Shown: positions 8,361-18,009 of the stretch, piece by piece | How positions within the stretch are numbered: the first letter of the stretch is position 1 | Layout: every line of letters starts with the position of its first letter | Origin: JBBIII01 sp037446575 | GTDB taxonomy: Bacteria; Bacteroidota; Ignavibacteria; UBA10030 | Assembly (NCBI GenBank): GCA_037446575.1 | Contig: JBBIII010000011.1 | Location: 1 to 47,693 of the forward strand | Direction of reading: 5' to 3' | Length of the DNA: 47,693 nt | Made by a program: the position numbers and the translations under genes | The notes under the pieces: model-generated | Seen by the model: only the letters and a program-made list of their open reading frames with translations | The model's database searches: none | Told to the model about the DNA's origin: nothing

Positions 8361-11300
8361 TTATTCACAATTCACAATAATTTCAATTTCTGCTGGGCGC
8401 GCGCCAAACATATCCTGATCAATCGCCAGCACAGTAAATACATTTTTGCCGATATTCAACGGGCACTCGATAATCTTTCCGTATCCGATGACAGATTTAC
8501 CTTTTCTCCACTCGTAGATTATTTTTCGAGCTTCAGGCCGATTTAAGTTGGGGGCTGTCAAAATAATTGATGGATTAGATGGATTCCATTGAACTGTTTT
8601 TGCTTTCGGTGGATTTACAAACTCCAGTAAAGGCAATACATTAATTATGAAATTTTCTTGAGTGATTATCTTATTGCGCGGAGCCCAACCAACTGCAATT
8701 GTTTGTTCTCCGGGCTTCTGAGCTAACCACAATTTATCCATTACAAGATCAAGAATAAATCCGGTGTAAGGAATATTCGTGATTTCAGTTATATTCATCT
8801 CGCTGCCTAATAACCAATCTTTTGGGAAGTCAATTAATTTTAAATTTGGTTTTGGTATTACATATATTTCTTTCTGAACTGAATCAATTGAATTTTTTAA
8901 TCCGCGCTGATCGTCTGCAATTAGCGTTATTGTATGTTTCCCTCCGGTAAATTCTGTGGTCTGCTTTGAGAGGATTACGCCGTTAACTTTCCATGTGAAG
9001 TTCAAATTATCATTGTCGTTATCAACTAAATATTGTGGTTCAAGTTTTACTAATTCAGTTTCATAAATTGGATCTGGAATTACAATTACCGGATCGGGTT
9101 TGCTGTTCACTCGAATTGTTATAGTTTTTGAAACTGTGCGAGTTGATGTTCCAGAATTATCCGTTATTTGTAAAGTAATTGCGTGTTCACCGGCTGTGTT
9201 CATCGGAATTGAAACAATAGGCGTTGAGCCAATCTTTTTTCCTTCTAAAGTCCATAAAAATTCTTTGATGATGCCATCGGTGTCGTAAGATTTTGATCCG
9301 TCTAATACAAGCGGATCACCAAGCCCAATATCCTTTGGTGCGTCCCAAATTAAAACGGGCGGCGCATTAACGCGCACATTTCTTACAATTGAAGATGAAT
9401 TACAATTAGTTGATGTTTCGATAGTAATTGTTAAACGGATTGAATATAATCCAGCTTCATCAAAATTGAATTGTGCTTGCCTGCCATCCTTTGTTATCAA
9501 AACATCTTTAAATTGTGTCTCCCATTTGGCGGAGAGAATTTTTCCGTTAACGCGCGAAGCGGATGCATCAACGATTATTTCCTCGCCTATACTAACCGCA
9601 TCGGGAAGTGAAAATTCTGCAATAGGACCTTCTACAACTTTTATTGATGAAGTTGCTTGATGCACACGGCTGCAACGACCGCTGCCAGCACCAACAACTG
9701 TCAAAGTAGTAAAATAATTTCCTGGCTTAGAGTATGCGTGTGTAACAATACTGCCGAACGCATTTATTCCGTCTCCAAAATCCCATGTGTATGATCCAAT
9801 TGGTCCATTTGGATCACTGCTTCTCGAGCCGTCGAAAGTTAGCGGGGTGCTCACGCAAATTGTTGTATCGCTGAATCCTTGAACTGCCTGAGGTGAACCT
9901 TCAATAATAACTGGAATTGTAGCTATTGTGGGTTGCTCAAAAAAACCATCGCTTAAAGTTAATTTGACTGAATAAAATCCGGGTTTAGTATAAACCTTTG
10001 CCGGATTTGTTTCTGTAGAAAACGTGCCATCGCCAAAATTCCAATGCATTGTTATTGGGTCGCCATCTGGATCGTTTGAGAGAGCGCCGTTCAATAAAAT
10101 TGTCATTCCGGTGCAAGAATAAATCATTGAATCAACAACAGCTACCGGTGGGCGGTTCACAATCAATCGGATTGTTTCGCGCACTATACTGTTCTTTTTT
10201 CCTTGTCTGTCATCAACTGTAAGCGTAATAAAATGCACTCCGCCTTTTGGCGCTTTCCAATTAAAGGACGCCTCGTTCCGCCGCGAGCCATCAGAAAGCA
10301 ACCAGTCAAACTTTAATGCGTGTCCATCTATGTCGTAACTTTGACTTGCATCGAGCAAAACGACTTGCGAATTGCTCCGAATAAAAGGTTTGGTTACAAT
10401 TATTGGTTTGTTGTTGACCAGAATATTGAAATTTTTAGATTGGATTGAATTACTAAAACCTTCTCCATCGTCTGCAGAAACTTGAACATTCATTACGCCA
10501 GATTTAGTAAATGTGCGTGTAACTTTCATTCCTTTTAAAACTATGTCATCGGAAAATTTCCAGACGATCTCTTTTATTTTTCCATCTGGATCATATGTCC
10601 CTTTTGCATCGAAAGTAATTGTTTCGTTCTCTTCTGCAATATCGGGTGTTTTTTGCCACTTGATAACAGGAGGATAGTTAATGTGGATCGACGTTGTTTT
10701 TATTCCAACTGCATCTTCGAACCCGGAATCATCTTTCACTTTTAGGGCAACGGCATAATTGCCTGGCTCTGGGAAAATTAAGGAACTTATTGAGTCTGTT
10801 GCGGATTCATTTCCATTTATGAACCAAGTATATTTAGAAATTTTTCCATCTGGATCATAGCTTTTAGTTCCATCAACTATTAAAGGTTTTTCAGGTTCCC
10901 AATTTACTGGAATCGAAAATTGTGCAATCGGGTATTTATTAATAACCAATGTGTGCGTTGTTGATTGGATGCTATTTGTTTGTTTCTGACCATCATCGAC
11001 TGTAAGTTTAACTGTATAACGTCCGCTTTTCTGGTATGTATGCGTAACTGTTTTCCCTGTTCCAATGCTTCCATCCCCGAACTCCCAAGTGAACTTAAGA
11101 TTCTTTTGATCAGTATCATAAGATTTTTCCGCTGAAAAAACCTGTCGGGCGTTTGTTGAATGATCTACTGCTGTAATTATCGGAACTGGTGGTGCATTTA
11201 TATGTATTGAGCGTAGATAGGTTTGTACAGAATTTTCAACGCCCTCGCCGTCATCAACTGTTAGCGTAATTGTGTAATCGCCGGGAGCGTCAAATGACAA

Positions 11301-13070
11301 AGTAGCTTCCGGACTTACAAGTTCAGATCCATCACTTGATACCCAATGGAATTTTAGATTTGTATTATCTGGATCCATTGTATTAACCGCGCTGAGTTGA
11401 ATTTTGTCGTGCGGCGCGGCTTGAGCTGGTAAAATAAAAGCCGGCACAGGATCGGCATTAACTCTATATTCTATTGTTGAGCGGTAAATAGAATTTGTAG
11501 TTCCCGTGTTATCATCTACAGTTAGCGTAATTTGATATGTCCCTGCTTTTTCTTGTTTTATAATTACGCTTTTTTGTTTGTAAGCGCCGACAATTCCCGT
11601 TCCGCTCCATACATAAGTAAGATTATCATTATCGCTGTCAAATTCATTTTTAACTAAGAATTTTGTTTCGATTGATCGGCCTAAAATTCTGGGCGCGCTA
11701 ATTTCCGCGTAAGGTTGAGCGTTAACGCGTATGGTTTTAATATCTGATGAGTTATGACAATATGAATTAATTGCGCCATCATCTACAATTAATTTTATAT
11801 GGTAAATTCCGGGTATTAAACTGCTAAACTTTAATGTTGATTGATTGCCGCGATATTCGTCATTGATATACCATTGAACGCGCAAAGCGCTTCCCTCTGG
11901 ATCATAAGATTGATTTGAAGCGAGCGAAAGTATTTTGCCCGGAGAAATAATTTCTTCTGCGCCTGTAATAATGGCAACAGGAGGAATGTTGATGGTTACC
12001 TTAAAATTTTTCAGCCAATATTTTGGGAACAATAAACCAGTTGTTGGAATAAGGACTTGCGCATTATATACGCCTGCCTTTGGGAATTCAAATATTGTTG
12101 AATCGGCGCTAACTTTTGTATCGCCAATTATCCAAATTGGCGAAGAGCCGTAGGTTTCTCGGCGAGTATTATCGGATAATAGCAATAGAACAGAGTTGCA
12201 ATTATTTATTCCATTTTGGTTAATTGATATAAATGGAGATTGGGGTTTCTGCACAATCGTTGGCATCCATTCCCAAACGATAGCTGAATCCGATTTGCTC
12301 CGCACTACAAGATTGTTAATTTTGACAGCCGAACCGCCGATGGAAACACCCCATTGGTTTTGTATGTCTCCCACCAAAGTTTGCATAAATGAAGCGATTA
12401 TAGGTAAGCGCGAGGTTTCACCGAAAATGTCTCTAACAAAAACAGTAGAAAGCTCTTCGCCGAATGATTGTATTTCAGTTCTCTTTAATCCATAAGCTAA
12501 GTGCGGTCGTATTTGAACTTCTTTATTTTCGGAAACATTATATAAGCAAATAGGTAATTCATAAGAATAAATAATCCATTCTTTGCCGACTCTACTTTCG
12601 CCTTTGTTATCAACAAGTCCCAACTTAAAAGCGTTTACATCGTCTCCATCCGACGCAATAACGCGTAATATCCATCCATTAGGGGAGGTCGTTGGGTCTA
12701 GCGATGCAATTGAGAACCAACGATTTATATATTTTTGTTCGTTCCCTGTAACAAGAATTTTAATCGGAGCGCCATAATCAATAGAATCAATTGAGAATAG
12801 TTGGAATGTAGTTTTTGTTTCTGGACTTCCGATTATTACATCTGCTACGCCTCCAAGTCCCGCATCGAATATCTGAATAGATACCGACTGAGCGGAAGAC
12901 GAAGGATTTATCCAGTAATCATATTGATGTAGAAAATCTCCTGTGGCTGTTGATAGAGCTTTTTTGCCGGAGACGAAGGCAAAAACATCTTGCGCATGAA
13001 TGTTGTTTGAGCAGAATGTTATGGCGCAAATCAACCCGATTAATTTTTTTGCTGAGAGCATATTTGACAT
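8361..13070 (-). CDS. giant secreted protein with about 12 tandem PKD-like domains
   Basis: A 1569-residue protein. A signal peptide spans about residues 1-27 (hydrophobic LIGLICAITFC, cleavage likely after HAQ). Residues 28-360 form a unique region without a recognised domain. From about 364 to 1408 there are twelve consecutive PKD-like units of about 87 residues, recognised by repeated SYDPDG/SYDTDG loops, W-x-F/I-x-DG cores, G-x-Y-x-I/V-x-L-x-V-x-D strands and linkers ending NAPP/VNxxP. Unit 10 is the most degenerate. The last ~160 residues are a unique Ig-like tail. There is no membrane anchor, LPXTG or obvious type IX sorting tail. PKD domains are usually extracellular spacers or adhesion modules. 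It is probably translated from the same message as the FecR-like protein and histidine kinase upstream. Confidence 0.9.
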   Translation of the reverse strand: MSNMLSAKKLIGLICAITFCSNNIHAQDVFAFVSGKKALSTATGDFLHQYDYWINPSSSAQSVSIQIFDAGLGGVADVIIGSPETKTTFQLFSIDSIDYGAPIKILVTGNEQKYINRWFSIASLDPTTSPNGWILRVIASDGDDVNAFKLGLVDNKGESRVGKEWIIYSYELPICLYNVSENKEVQIRPHLAYGLKRTEIQSFGEELSTVFVRDIFGETSRLPIIASFMQTLVGDIQNQWGVSIGGSAVKINNLVVRSKSDSAIVWEWMPTIVQKPQSPFISINQNGINNCNSVLLLLSDNTRRETYGSSPIWIIGDTKVSADSTIFEFPKAGVYNAQVLIPTTGLLFPKYWLKNFKVTINIPPVAIITGAEEIISPGKILSLASNQSYDPEGSALRVQWYINDEYRGNQSTLKFSSLIPGIYHIKLIVDDGAINSYCHNSSDIKTIRVNAQPYAEISAPRILGRSIETKFLVKNEFDSDNDNLTYVWSGTGIVGAYKQKSVIIKQEKAGTYQITLTVDDNTGTTNSIYRSTIEYRVNADPVPAFILPAQAAPHDKIQLSAVNTMDPDNTNLKFHWVSSDGSELVSPEATLSFDAPGDYTITLTVDDGEGVENSVQTYLRSIHINAPPVPIITAVDHSTNARQVFSAEKSYDTDQKNLKFTWEFGDGSIGTGKTVTHTYQKSGRYTVKLTVDDGQKQTNSIQSTTHTLVINKYPIAQFSIPVNWEPEKPLIVDGTKSYDPDGKISKYTWFINGNESATDSISSLIFPEPGNYAVALKVKDDSGFEDAVGIKTTSIHINYPPVIKWQKTPDIAEENETITFDAKGTYDPDGKIKEIVWKFSDDIVLKGMKVTRTFTKSGVMNVQVSADDGEGFSNSIQSKNFNILVNNKPIIVTKPFIRSNSQVVLLDASQSYDIDGHALKFDWLLSDGSRRNEASFNWKAPKGGVHFITLTVDDRQGKKNSIVRETIRLIVNRPPVAVVDSMIYSCTGMTILLNGALSNDPDGDPITMHWNFGDGTFSTETNPAKVYTKPGFYSVKLTLSDGFFEQPTIATIPVIIEGSPQAVQGFSDTTICVSTPLTFDGSRSSDPNGPIGSYTWDFGDGINAFGSIVTHAYSKPGNYFTTLTVVGAGSGRCSRVHQATSSIKVVEGPIAEFSLPDAVSIGEEIIVDASASRVNGKILSAKWETQFKDVLITKDGRQAQFNFDEAGLYSIRLTITIETSTNCNSSSIVRNVRVNAPPVLIWDAPKDIGLGDPLVLDGSKSYDTDGIIKEFLWTLEGKKIGSTPIVSIPMNTAGEHAITLQITDNSGTSTRTVSKTITIRVNSKPDPVIVIPDPIYETELVKLEPQYLVDNDNDNLNFTWKVNGVILSKQTTEFTGGKHTITLIADDQRGLKNSIDSVQKEIYVIPKPNLKLIDFPKDWLLGSEMNITEITNIPYTGFILDLVMDKLWLAQKPGEQTIAVGWAPRNKIITQENFIINVLPLLEFVNPPKAKTVQWNPSNPSIILTAPNLNRPEARKIIYEWRKGKSVIGYGKIIECPLNIGKNVFTVLAIDQDMFGARPAEIEIIVNCE

Positions 13071-13126
13071 TTCAAAATAGTGTAATGAAAATTTTACTTT
13101 ATTGTTTTAGTTGAAATTTATTTTTA

Positions 13127-14896
13127 TCACTTAACTTTCCAAACTTTTGTTCCAATTGTCTTTTCATCGGTTATTGAATCAAATGTTAGTCTTAAATTGT
13201 CGCCTTTTATCGCTTTAATTGAAATTGCCCAGTCTCCCTGAGAATTTGTCTGCACTACCGTGCGTTCGTTTCCAATAGACGCTGTAACTTTTATATCCGG
13301 ATAAGCGTTGCCTCTAGCTTCAATAAATTCAGCCACTGCATAAATTGTTGTATCATCTACTTTTTCATTCCATTGAATATTGAATACTTTTTCTGCGTCG
13401 ATAGGCACAATAGAAAGTGTGCGTGTAATTGTATTGCCCGATTGATCGGTGGCTACGATTTTTAATAGCTTTTCCCGCTTAGTTAATATGGTTTTAAAAG
13501 AAAAAGAGCCATCTTTTAAAACGTCAACTTTTACCCCATCTATTGTTAATAGTGCGTCAGATTTAGTGCGTCCTTTAATTGTTAATGATTCTTTGGTTGT
13601 ATATTTTCTATCTATATCCCAGCCATCGAGTTGTATTGGTGGCGGTTGAGTATCTTTTACTCTGATTATTTGATAAACAGGCGAATCGACACCGCGTAAA
13701 CCGTACATATCAACGGCTTGCAGACGAACATATACCGAACCCAATGGCAAACCCGTTAATTGCAATGTAGGATTGTTAACAGAAAATCTTTTTAAGTCTC
13801 GATCAAAATTTTTACTTGGGCATACTTCAACATTATAACTTACAGAGTTATCTATTTTAGTCCAATGCAAAACAATTTTATTGCTATATACAATAGTGTC
13901 AAGTTTGCTCCAGTTTAATTGCGGTGCGGTTAAAAGATTGACTGGCGGTAAAGGAGGTTTCCCTTTTTCTACAACAGTGCCTTGATTTTGCTGCAAGGTT
14001 ATTTGTACATTGCTCGCCGTCAAATTAATTGTTCCATCGTAGTTGGAAAGTTTAGCTTTTTTATCTTGAATAGAGCTTGCCCAAAATTTGTTCGACTTAA
14101 TTATCGATTCGGAAGTTCCTGTGCGAAAAGCAAAGTTGCTTTCATCTTTTGCTTTTGCAGAAAGCTTTGTTAATAAACTTCCGTTCACTAAAGCAATGTC
14201 TCGTTTTACTACTTGGTTAAGCTTGTCTCTCCGCGATTCGCGAATAACAACAATAGTATTCGGATCGACAGTTACATCAACGCCGTCTGTAAAGAATAAC
14301 TGGGCCAGACTCGCCGCTCCCGTTCGAACGCCATCATACGATGCAAATAAATCACCAATATATGCCGATTGCCAAGCGCCAAGCAGTCCTTTGCGTTTAT
14401 CTACGATTCCTGTTTTTTGTGCAAGTTTTGCATCAATTCCCTCGGTGCGTCGCTCGTTAATAAGTTTTTCAATAATAGCTACTTTGTTGATTAATTCAAT
14501 TCCTGCTTTTCCAGCTTTTTCAATGTTTGCTTCGGAAATGTTTTGGTCGTAATTGTGTGATAAAATAGTTACAGAATCTAATTCTGTAGCCGCAAATACT
14601 TTTGCTCCTTCTTTAATTTGTCGGTTTAAATTCGACCTTGCAGTTTTCACCTTCTTGTGAAGTAACGCAAATTCTTTTACTTTGATTTGTGCTTGCTGAT
14701 CTAGAAAAAAACTGTTTGTAGCAATATCCCGCGTTGCTGAAGTAATTAAAATGGGCCAACAAGTTGAATCGCCAATTAATTTATTAGCCGTACTGTAAAT
14801 AGAAGATGCGTCGAATTGCAATCCGACTTTTTGTGGTTGCGCAAGTGATATGCTTAGAAGATTAAATGAGATTATTGTTAATAAATATCTCATCAT
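13127..14896 (-). CDS. secreted FecR-like domain protein with Fn3/Ig-like modules
   Basis: A 589-residue exported protein. A signal peptide covers about residues 1-20 (YLLTIISFNLLSISLAQ). Residues 35-170 are mostly helical, starting with a CWPILI...FFLDQQAQI stretch faintly like a LysM motif. Residues ~185-315 resemble a FecR domain: SYDGVRTG, SLAQLFFTDGVDVTVDPNTIVVI, VNGSLLTKL and a later VQITLQQNQGTVVEKG. Residues ~322-412 look like fibronectin type III (LNWSKLD...LHWTKID...VRLQAVD) and ~420-497 like a bacterial Ig/glucodextranase-B unit (DGSFSFKTIL...IVATDQSGN). A last small beta domain closes the protein. It starts 15 bases after the kinase stop, so it is surely in that operon. FecR domains normally sense or transmit envelope signals to sigma or cyclase partners; none is encoded here. 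Confidence 0.8.
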   Translation of the reverse strand: MMRYLLTIISFNLLSISLAQPQKVGLQFDASSIYSTANKLIGDSTCWPILITSATRDIATNSFFLDQQAQIKVKEFALLHKKVKTARSNLNRQIKEGAKVFAATELDSVTILSHNYDQNISEANIEKAGKAGIELINKVAIIEKLINERRTEGIDAKLAQKTGIVDKRKGLLGAWQSAYIGDLFASYDGVRTGAASLAQLFFTDGVDVTVDPNTIVVIRESRRDKLNQVVKRDIALVNGSLLTKLSAKAKDESNFAFRTGTSESIIKSNKFWASSIQDKKAKLSNYDGTINLTASNVQITLQQNQGTVVEKGKPPLPPVNLLTAPQLNWSKLDTIVYSNKIVLHWTKIDNSVSYNVEVCPSKNFDRDLKRFSVNNPTLQLTGLPLGSVYVRLQAVDMYGLRGVDSPVYQIIRVKDTQPPPIQLDGWDIDRKYTTKESLTIKGRTKSDALLTIDGVKVDVLKDGSFSFKTILTKREKLLKIVATDQSGNTITRTLSIVPIDAEKVFNIQWNEKVDDTTIYAVAEFIEARGNAYPDIKVTASIGNERTVVQTNSQGDWAISIKAIKGDNLRLTFDSITDEKTIGTKVWKVK

Positions 14897-14911
14897 TATT
14901 TAATACCTCAA

Positions 14912-17026
14912 CTATAGTGTTTCTTTAGATTCATGAGCTAAAGTTGGTATTTTAAATGTGAATTTACAACCAATTTCTTGGTTTGATTCTAAGGAAATGC
15001 TTCCGCCATGATATGCTGCAATTTCCTTTACATAAGCTAAGCCAAGTCCTGTTCCTATTTCTTCAGATGCTTTTGGATTATAAACACGGAAAAATTTCGT
15101 AAATAATTTTTCTTGCGCTTCGGGGGGAATTCCATACCCGTGATCGGTGATAGTAAATACTACGTCCTCATTTTCTATCGAAATCGATATATTGATTACT
15201 CTATTTGAGTTGCCATATTTTATAGCATTAGATAAAAGATTTAAAATCGCTTCTCGCATCAAATCGGGCGATACAGTTATTGCTGGAATATCTCCCGTTA
15301 TATCAAGTTCAACTGTTATCGACTTGCTTAATAATTGCGGCTTTTGTGTTTCTATTACTTTTTTTACGATAGATGTAAAATCAGAGCTGATTTTCGGATA
15401 CTCTATTCGTCTCGATTCAAGTCGTGATATTTCTAAAAATCTGTTTATCAAACTGCTAAGATTTTTACTGCTTGTTAGAATCAATTCTAAAAATTCTCTT
15501 CGCTCTTCATTGCTAATGTTTATATCCATTAGCATTATTTCTGCGAATCCCATAATACTTCCTACAGGATTGCGCAGTTCGTGAACTACTACATTAATCA
15601 TATCGGTCTTCATCTTTTCGATTAATCTTTCGTTTGTTAAATCGTGAAAGATGAGCAACGAGCCGTAATTTTCACCGTTACGAATAATGGTCAAATCGTT
15701 AACTCTAAAATAATGCGATGCATTTGTGTCAACCTGTGTTTTTATTTCCGATTGCGCTAAGTTGACTTCAAGCATGTCCGTTACGTTTGTTCGGAAAGTC
15801 TCTTTTATTTTTGATATAGTTGGATGAGTTAATAGATCATATTTTGATTTTATCGGTCGAGTTGGTAAAAGCGATGAGCTAAAATTTTCTAATTGTTCAT
15901 TGCGGAAAATAAAATTACCCATCCCGTCGGTAAGACCTATCATATCAGCGCTGTGTGTCATGAAAAGTTTGTTTTTCCATTCTTCAAGAATAATCTTGTC
16001 AACATTTAGGCGTTGATATTTTTCGAGAACTAAACGCATCAATTCTATCGTTTCCCCCATCCCGCGTAAATCTTTAATAATTGGAATTTGAATTGGTTGA
16101 GTAAAATCCAAATTGCTTAAACGTTGAACATCTTGAATTAAGCGTTTAATAGGTCGGCTTATTTGGTGAGTAAGAAACCAACCAAAAACCATTACCATAA
16201 AGAATAAACTAACGATGAACGAGCTTGTATATAGAAATAAATCTTCAACAGGTTTTATAATTGTGCGTTCTGGAACCGATATAATCATCCATAATTCTGC
16301 GCTTTTAAAAGCGCTGATCAACACGCGCCACATTTCGTTATCTTGTTTGACGGATTTCATCGTGCTTAAATTTTCATCTGCATTGGTTGTTTCGATTGGG
16401 TTAAAAGGAGATTTGTTCTGCAATAAAACTGCATTGCGACTTTGAATACCGGCATAGTAATCTTCTCCTAATGGTAATCCGGTTCTGATTTCTTCTAACC
16501 TTTTCGCATCCCAAGTTGTTGTGATAACGAATGGGTTGTCTTGAACTTGGAAATATATTTTGGTGATGAAATAATTAATTTTTGCCGCATCGTCATTTTG
16601 CCAAGCAATATATAAAGAGGTATCGATTTTTGATTGAACCCATTTTATCTCTTTTTCTTGTATAATCGGCGGCGCATAAGTTGTGTTTTGGCTTGAAAGT
16701 TCATCTGCAAGATTTTTAGATGTAATTCTAATTTGTACTATCTCCGGATGAAGTGTCATAATCATTCTAAGAACAATTTCGCCTTCTTTAGGTTTTTCAG
16801 TAACTTGCCAAGCGACAAATCGTGCTATATCTGACCATTCCATTATCTTGCGATCAAGATTATCAATAGTATAAATTTGCAATTGTTGTACGCTTGTTAG
16901 TCGTTCGTTAATGACAGACGTCTCATATTTCGGACGGATTACAGTCCAAATTATAAGCAGTGTAATCAGCGCAATTGCAACTACAACAAGAAAAAATTGA
17001 TTTTGTAATGATAGCTTCTTTTGCAT
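14912..17026 (-). CDS. membrane sensor histidine kinase (extracytoplasmic sensor, HAMP, PAS, HisKA, HATPase)
   Basis: A 704-residue kinase. One membrane helix at about residues 9-29, an extracytoplasmic sensor of about 230 residues (Cache-like size and position, not proven), a second helix near 262-286, then HAMP (~287-340), a PAS-like region (~352-465), HisKA with phospho-acceptor His482 in VVHELRNPVGS, and a GHKL ATPase domain with NLLSNAIKYGN (N box), DHGYGIP (G1) and GTGLGLAYV (G2). All catalytic boxes are intact. I prefer ATG 17026; an in-frame TTG at 17050 would add eight residues. No receiver domain and no response regulator are seen in the window, so its partner is unlinked. It heads the operon with the FecR-like and PKD proteins. 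Confidence 0.9.
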   Translation of the reverse strand: MQKKLSLQNQFFLVVVAIALITLLIIWTVIRPKYETSVINERLTSVQQLQIYTIDNLDRKIMEWSDIARFVAWQVTEKPKEGEIVLRMIMTLHPEIVQIRITSKNLADELSSQNTTYAPPIIQEKEIKWVQSKIDTSLYIAWQNDDAAKINYFITKIYFQVQDNPFVITTTWDAKRLEEIRTGLPLGEDYYAGIQSRNAVLLQNKSPFNPIETTNADENLSTMKSVKQDNEMWRVLISAFKSAELWMIISVPERTIIKPVEDLFLYTSSFIVSLFFMVMVFGWFLTHQISRPIKRLIQDVQRLSNLDFTQPIQIPIIKDLRGMGETIELMRLVLEKYQRLNVDKIILEEWKNKLFMTHSADMIGLTDGMGNFIFRNEQLENFSSSLLPTRPIKSKYDLLTHPTISKIKETFRTNVTDMLEVNLAQSEIKTQVDTNASHYFRVNDLTIIRNGENYGSLLIFHDLTNERLIEKMKTDMINVVVHELRNPVGSIMGFAEIMLMDINISNEERREFLELILTSSKNLSSLINRFLEISRLESRRIEYPKISSDFTSIVKKVIETQKPQLLSKSITVELDITGDIPAITVSPDLMREAILNLLSNAIKYGNSNRVINISISIENEDVVFTITDHGYGIPPEAQEKLFTKFFRVYNPKASEEIGTGLGLAYVKEIAAYHGGSISLESNQEIGCKFTFKIPTLAHESKETL

Positions 17027-17208
17027 TTTTCTAATGATTATTTTTAGCAACTACAAAATTATAGTAATAAATCTAATCAACCTCCACAACTCAGAGAAAA
17101 AAAAGAAGTAGTAAATAAGCAGTTGTTAAATCTTAGGAACTGAGTTAACTTATAATTATAATCCGCGCGAAAAAAATAATAATTTAATCTACCAATTTAG
17201 ACTTGGAA

Positions 17209-18009
17209 TTATTTAATTTTTGAATAATCCAATTCCGAACCGAGCAAACTGTGCGGTATAAGAAAAATAATTAACGTAATGATTGAAGCCGATAGAATCC
17301 ATTTTTTTGGATTGGGCGATTTTTTCACAGCTATTAATGCAAGAATCCAGCTAATAAATGCTATTGCTGTTTTATTGTCTGTCAGATCAGTGCCAAATGG
17401 CCATCCTGTCCAAAATGCTCCAAATGCGTACTTTTGTACAATAGCTCCAAAAATTAATCCGCCGGTCAATAACAATCCAACAGTCCAGTAAATTAATGGA
17501 TTAAATTTTGGCTGGGGGGAGAAAGTTTCCATGCCCGTTCGTGTAGAAAAAAGCATAGCGCTGAAAATTAAAATTACATGTAAAATTAAAAAAACAGTCG
17601 GCACAGGTCCTTTATATCGGATTATTGCTGGTCCTTCGTTAGGCAAAATAGATGATTTCTGTAAATCTTGTAAATAAACTCGGTACTGTAGTTTGCCTGC
17701 TGGTGGTTGAACGGGAATTTCTGCTGATAATGTATCATCTTGATAGATCATGTCCACACGAGTCCAATTATCTGTAGTTTTATGTCGTTTCCATTCAACA
17801 TAACCTTTCACCAATGGATCGTTAGTTTTAATTAATACACGATGATTTGCAATAGTTTCATCTGAACGTTTTAATTTATAGGGAATTTCTTTTCCATTTA
17901 GTTCAATTTTTCCGCTGATTGGATATGTTGGTCCTGTTGTGCGTTGATATATTGCCGATGCTATTGTAATTATAAATGCAATAATCCAGTATAAGATAGT
18001 ACGTTTCAT
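17209..18009 (-). CDS. membrane protein coupled to glgP, function unknown
   Basis: A 266-residue protein with an N-terminal membrane helix (about 4-20), a ~110-residue extracytoplasmic beta-rich region (residues ~25-135, KIELNGKEIPYKLKR...), and four C-terminal helices (~138-158, 170-192, 210-226, 237-254). The beta region looks like a small sandwich but I recognise no named domain and no catalytic motif. Its ATG overlaps the glgP stop as ATGA (18006-18009), so the two are translationally coupled. The C-terminal helices contain short Trp/Gly-rich loops (FWTGWPFGTD). A link to glycogen metabolism is suggested only by this coupling. Confidence 0.8.
   Translation of the reverse strand: MKRTILYWIIAFIITIASAIYQRTTGPTYPISGKIELNGKEIPYKLKRSDETIANHRVLIKTNDPLVKGYVEWKRHKTTDNWTRVDMIYQDDTLSAEIPVQPPAGKLQYRVYLQDLQKSSILPNEGPAIIRYKGPVPTVFLILHVILIFSAMLFSTRTGMETFSPQPKFNPLIYWTVGLLLTGGLIFGAIVQKYAFGAFWTGWPFGTDLTDNKTAIAFISWILALIAVKKSPNPKKWILSASIITLIIFLIPHSLLGSELDYSKIK

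Noticed and set aside
9466..9660. Open frames antisense to the PKD, FecR-like, kinase, glgP, ppdK and metY genes
   Set aside because: They lie wholly inside well-supported genes, lack ribosome binding sites and have shadow-like composition.
17088..17147. AACTCAG ... CTGAGTT inverted repeat before the histidine kinase
   Set aside because: Arms are 7 bases and about 46 bases apart in AT-rich DNA, so chance is likely.
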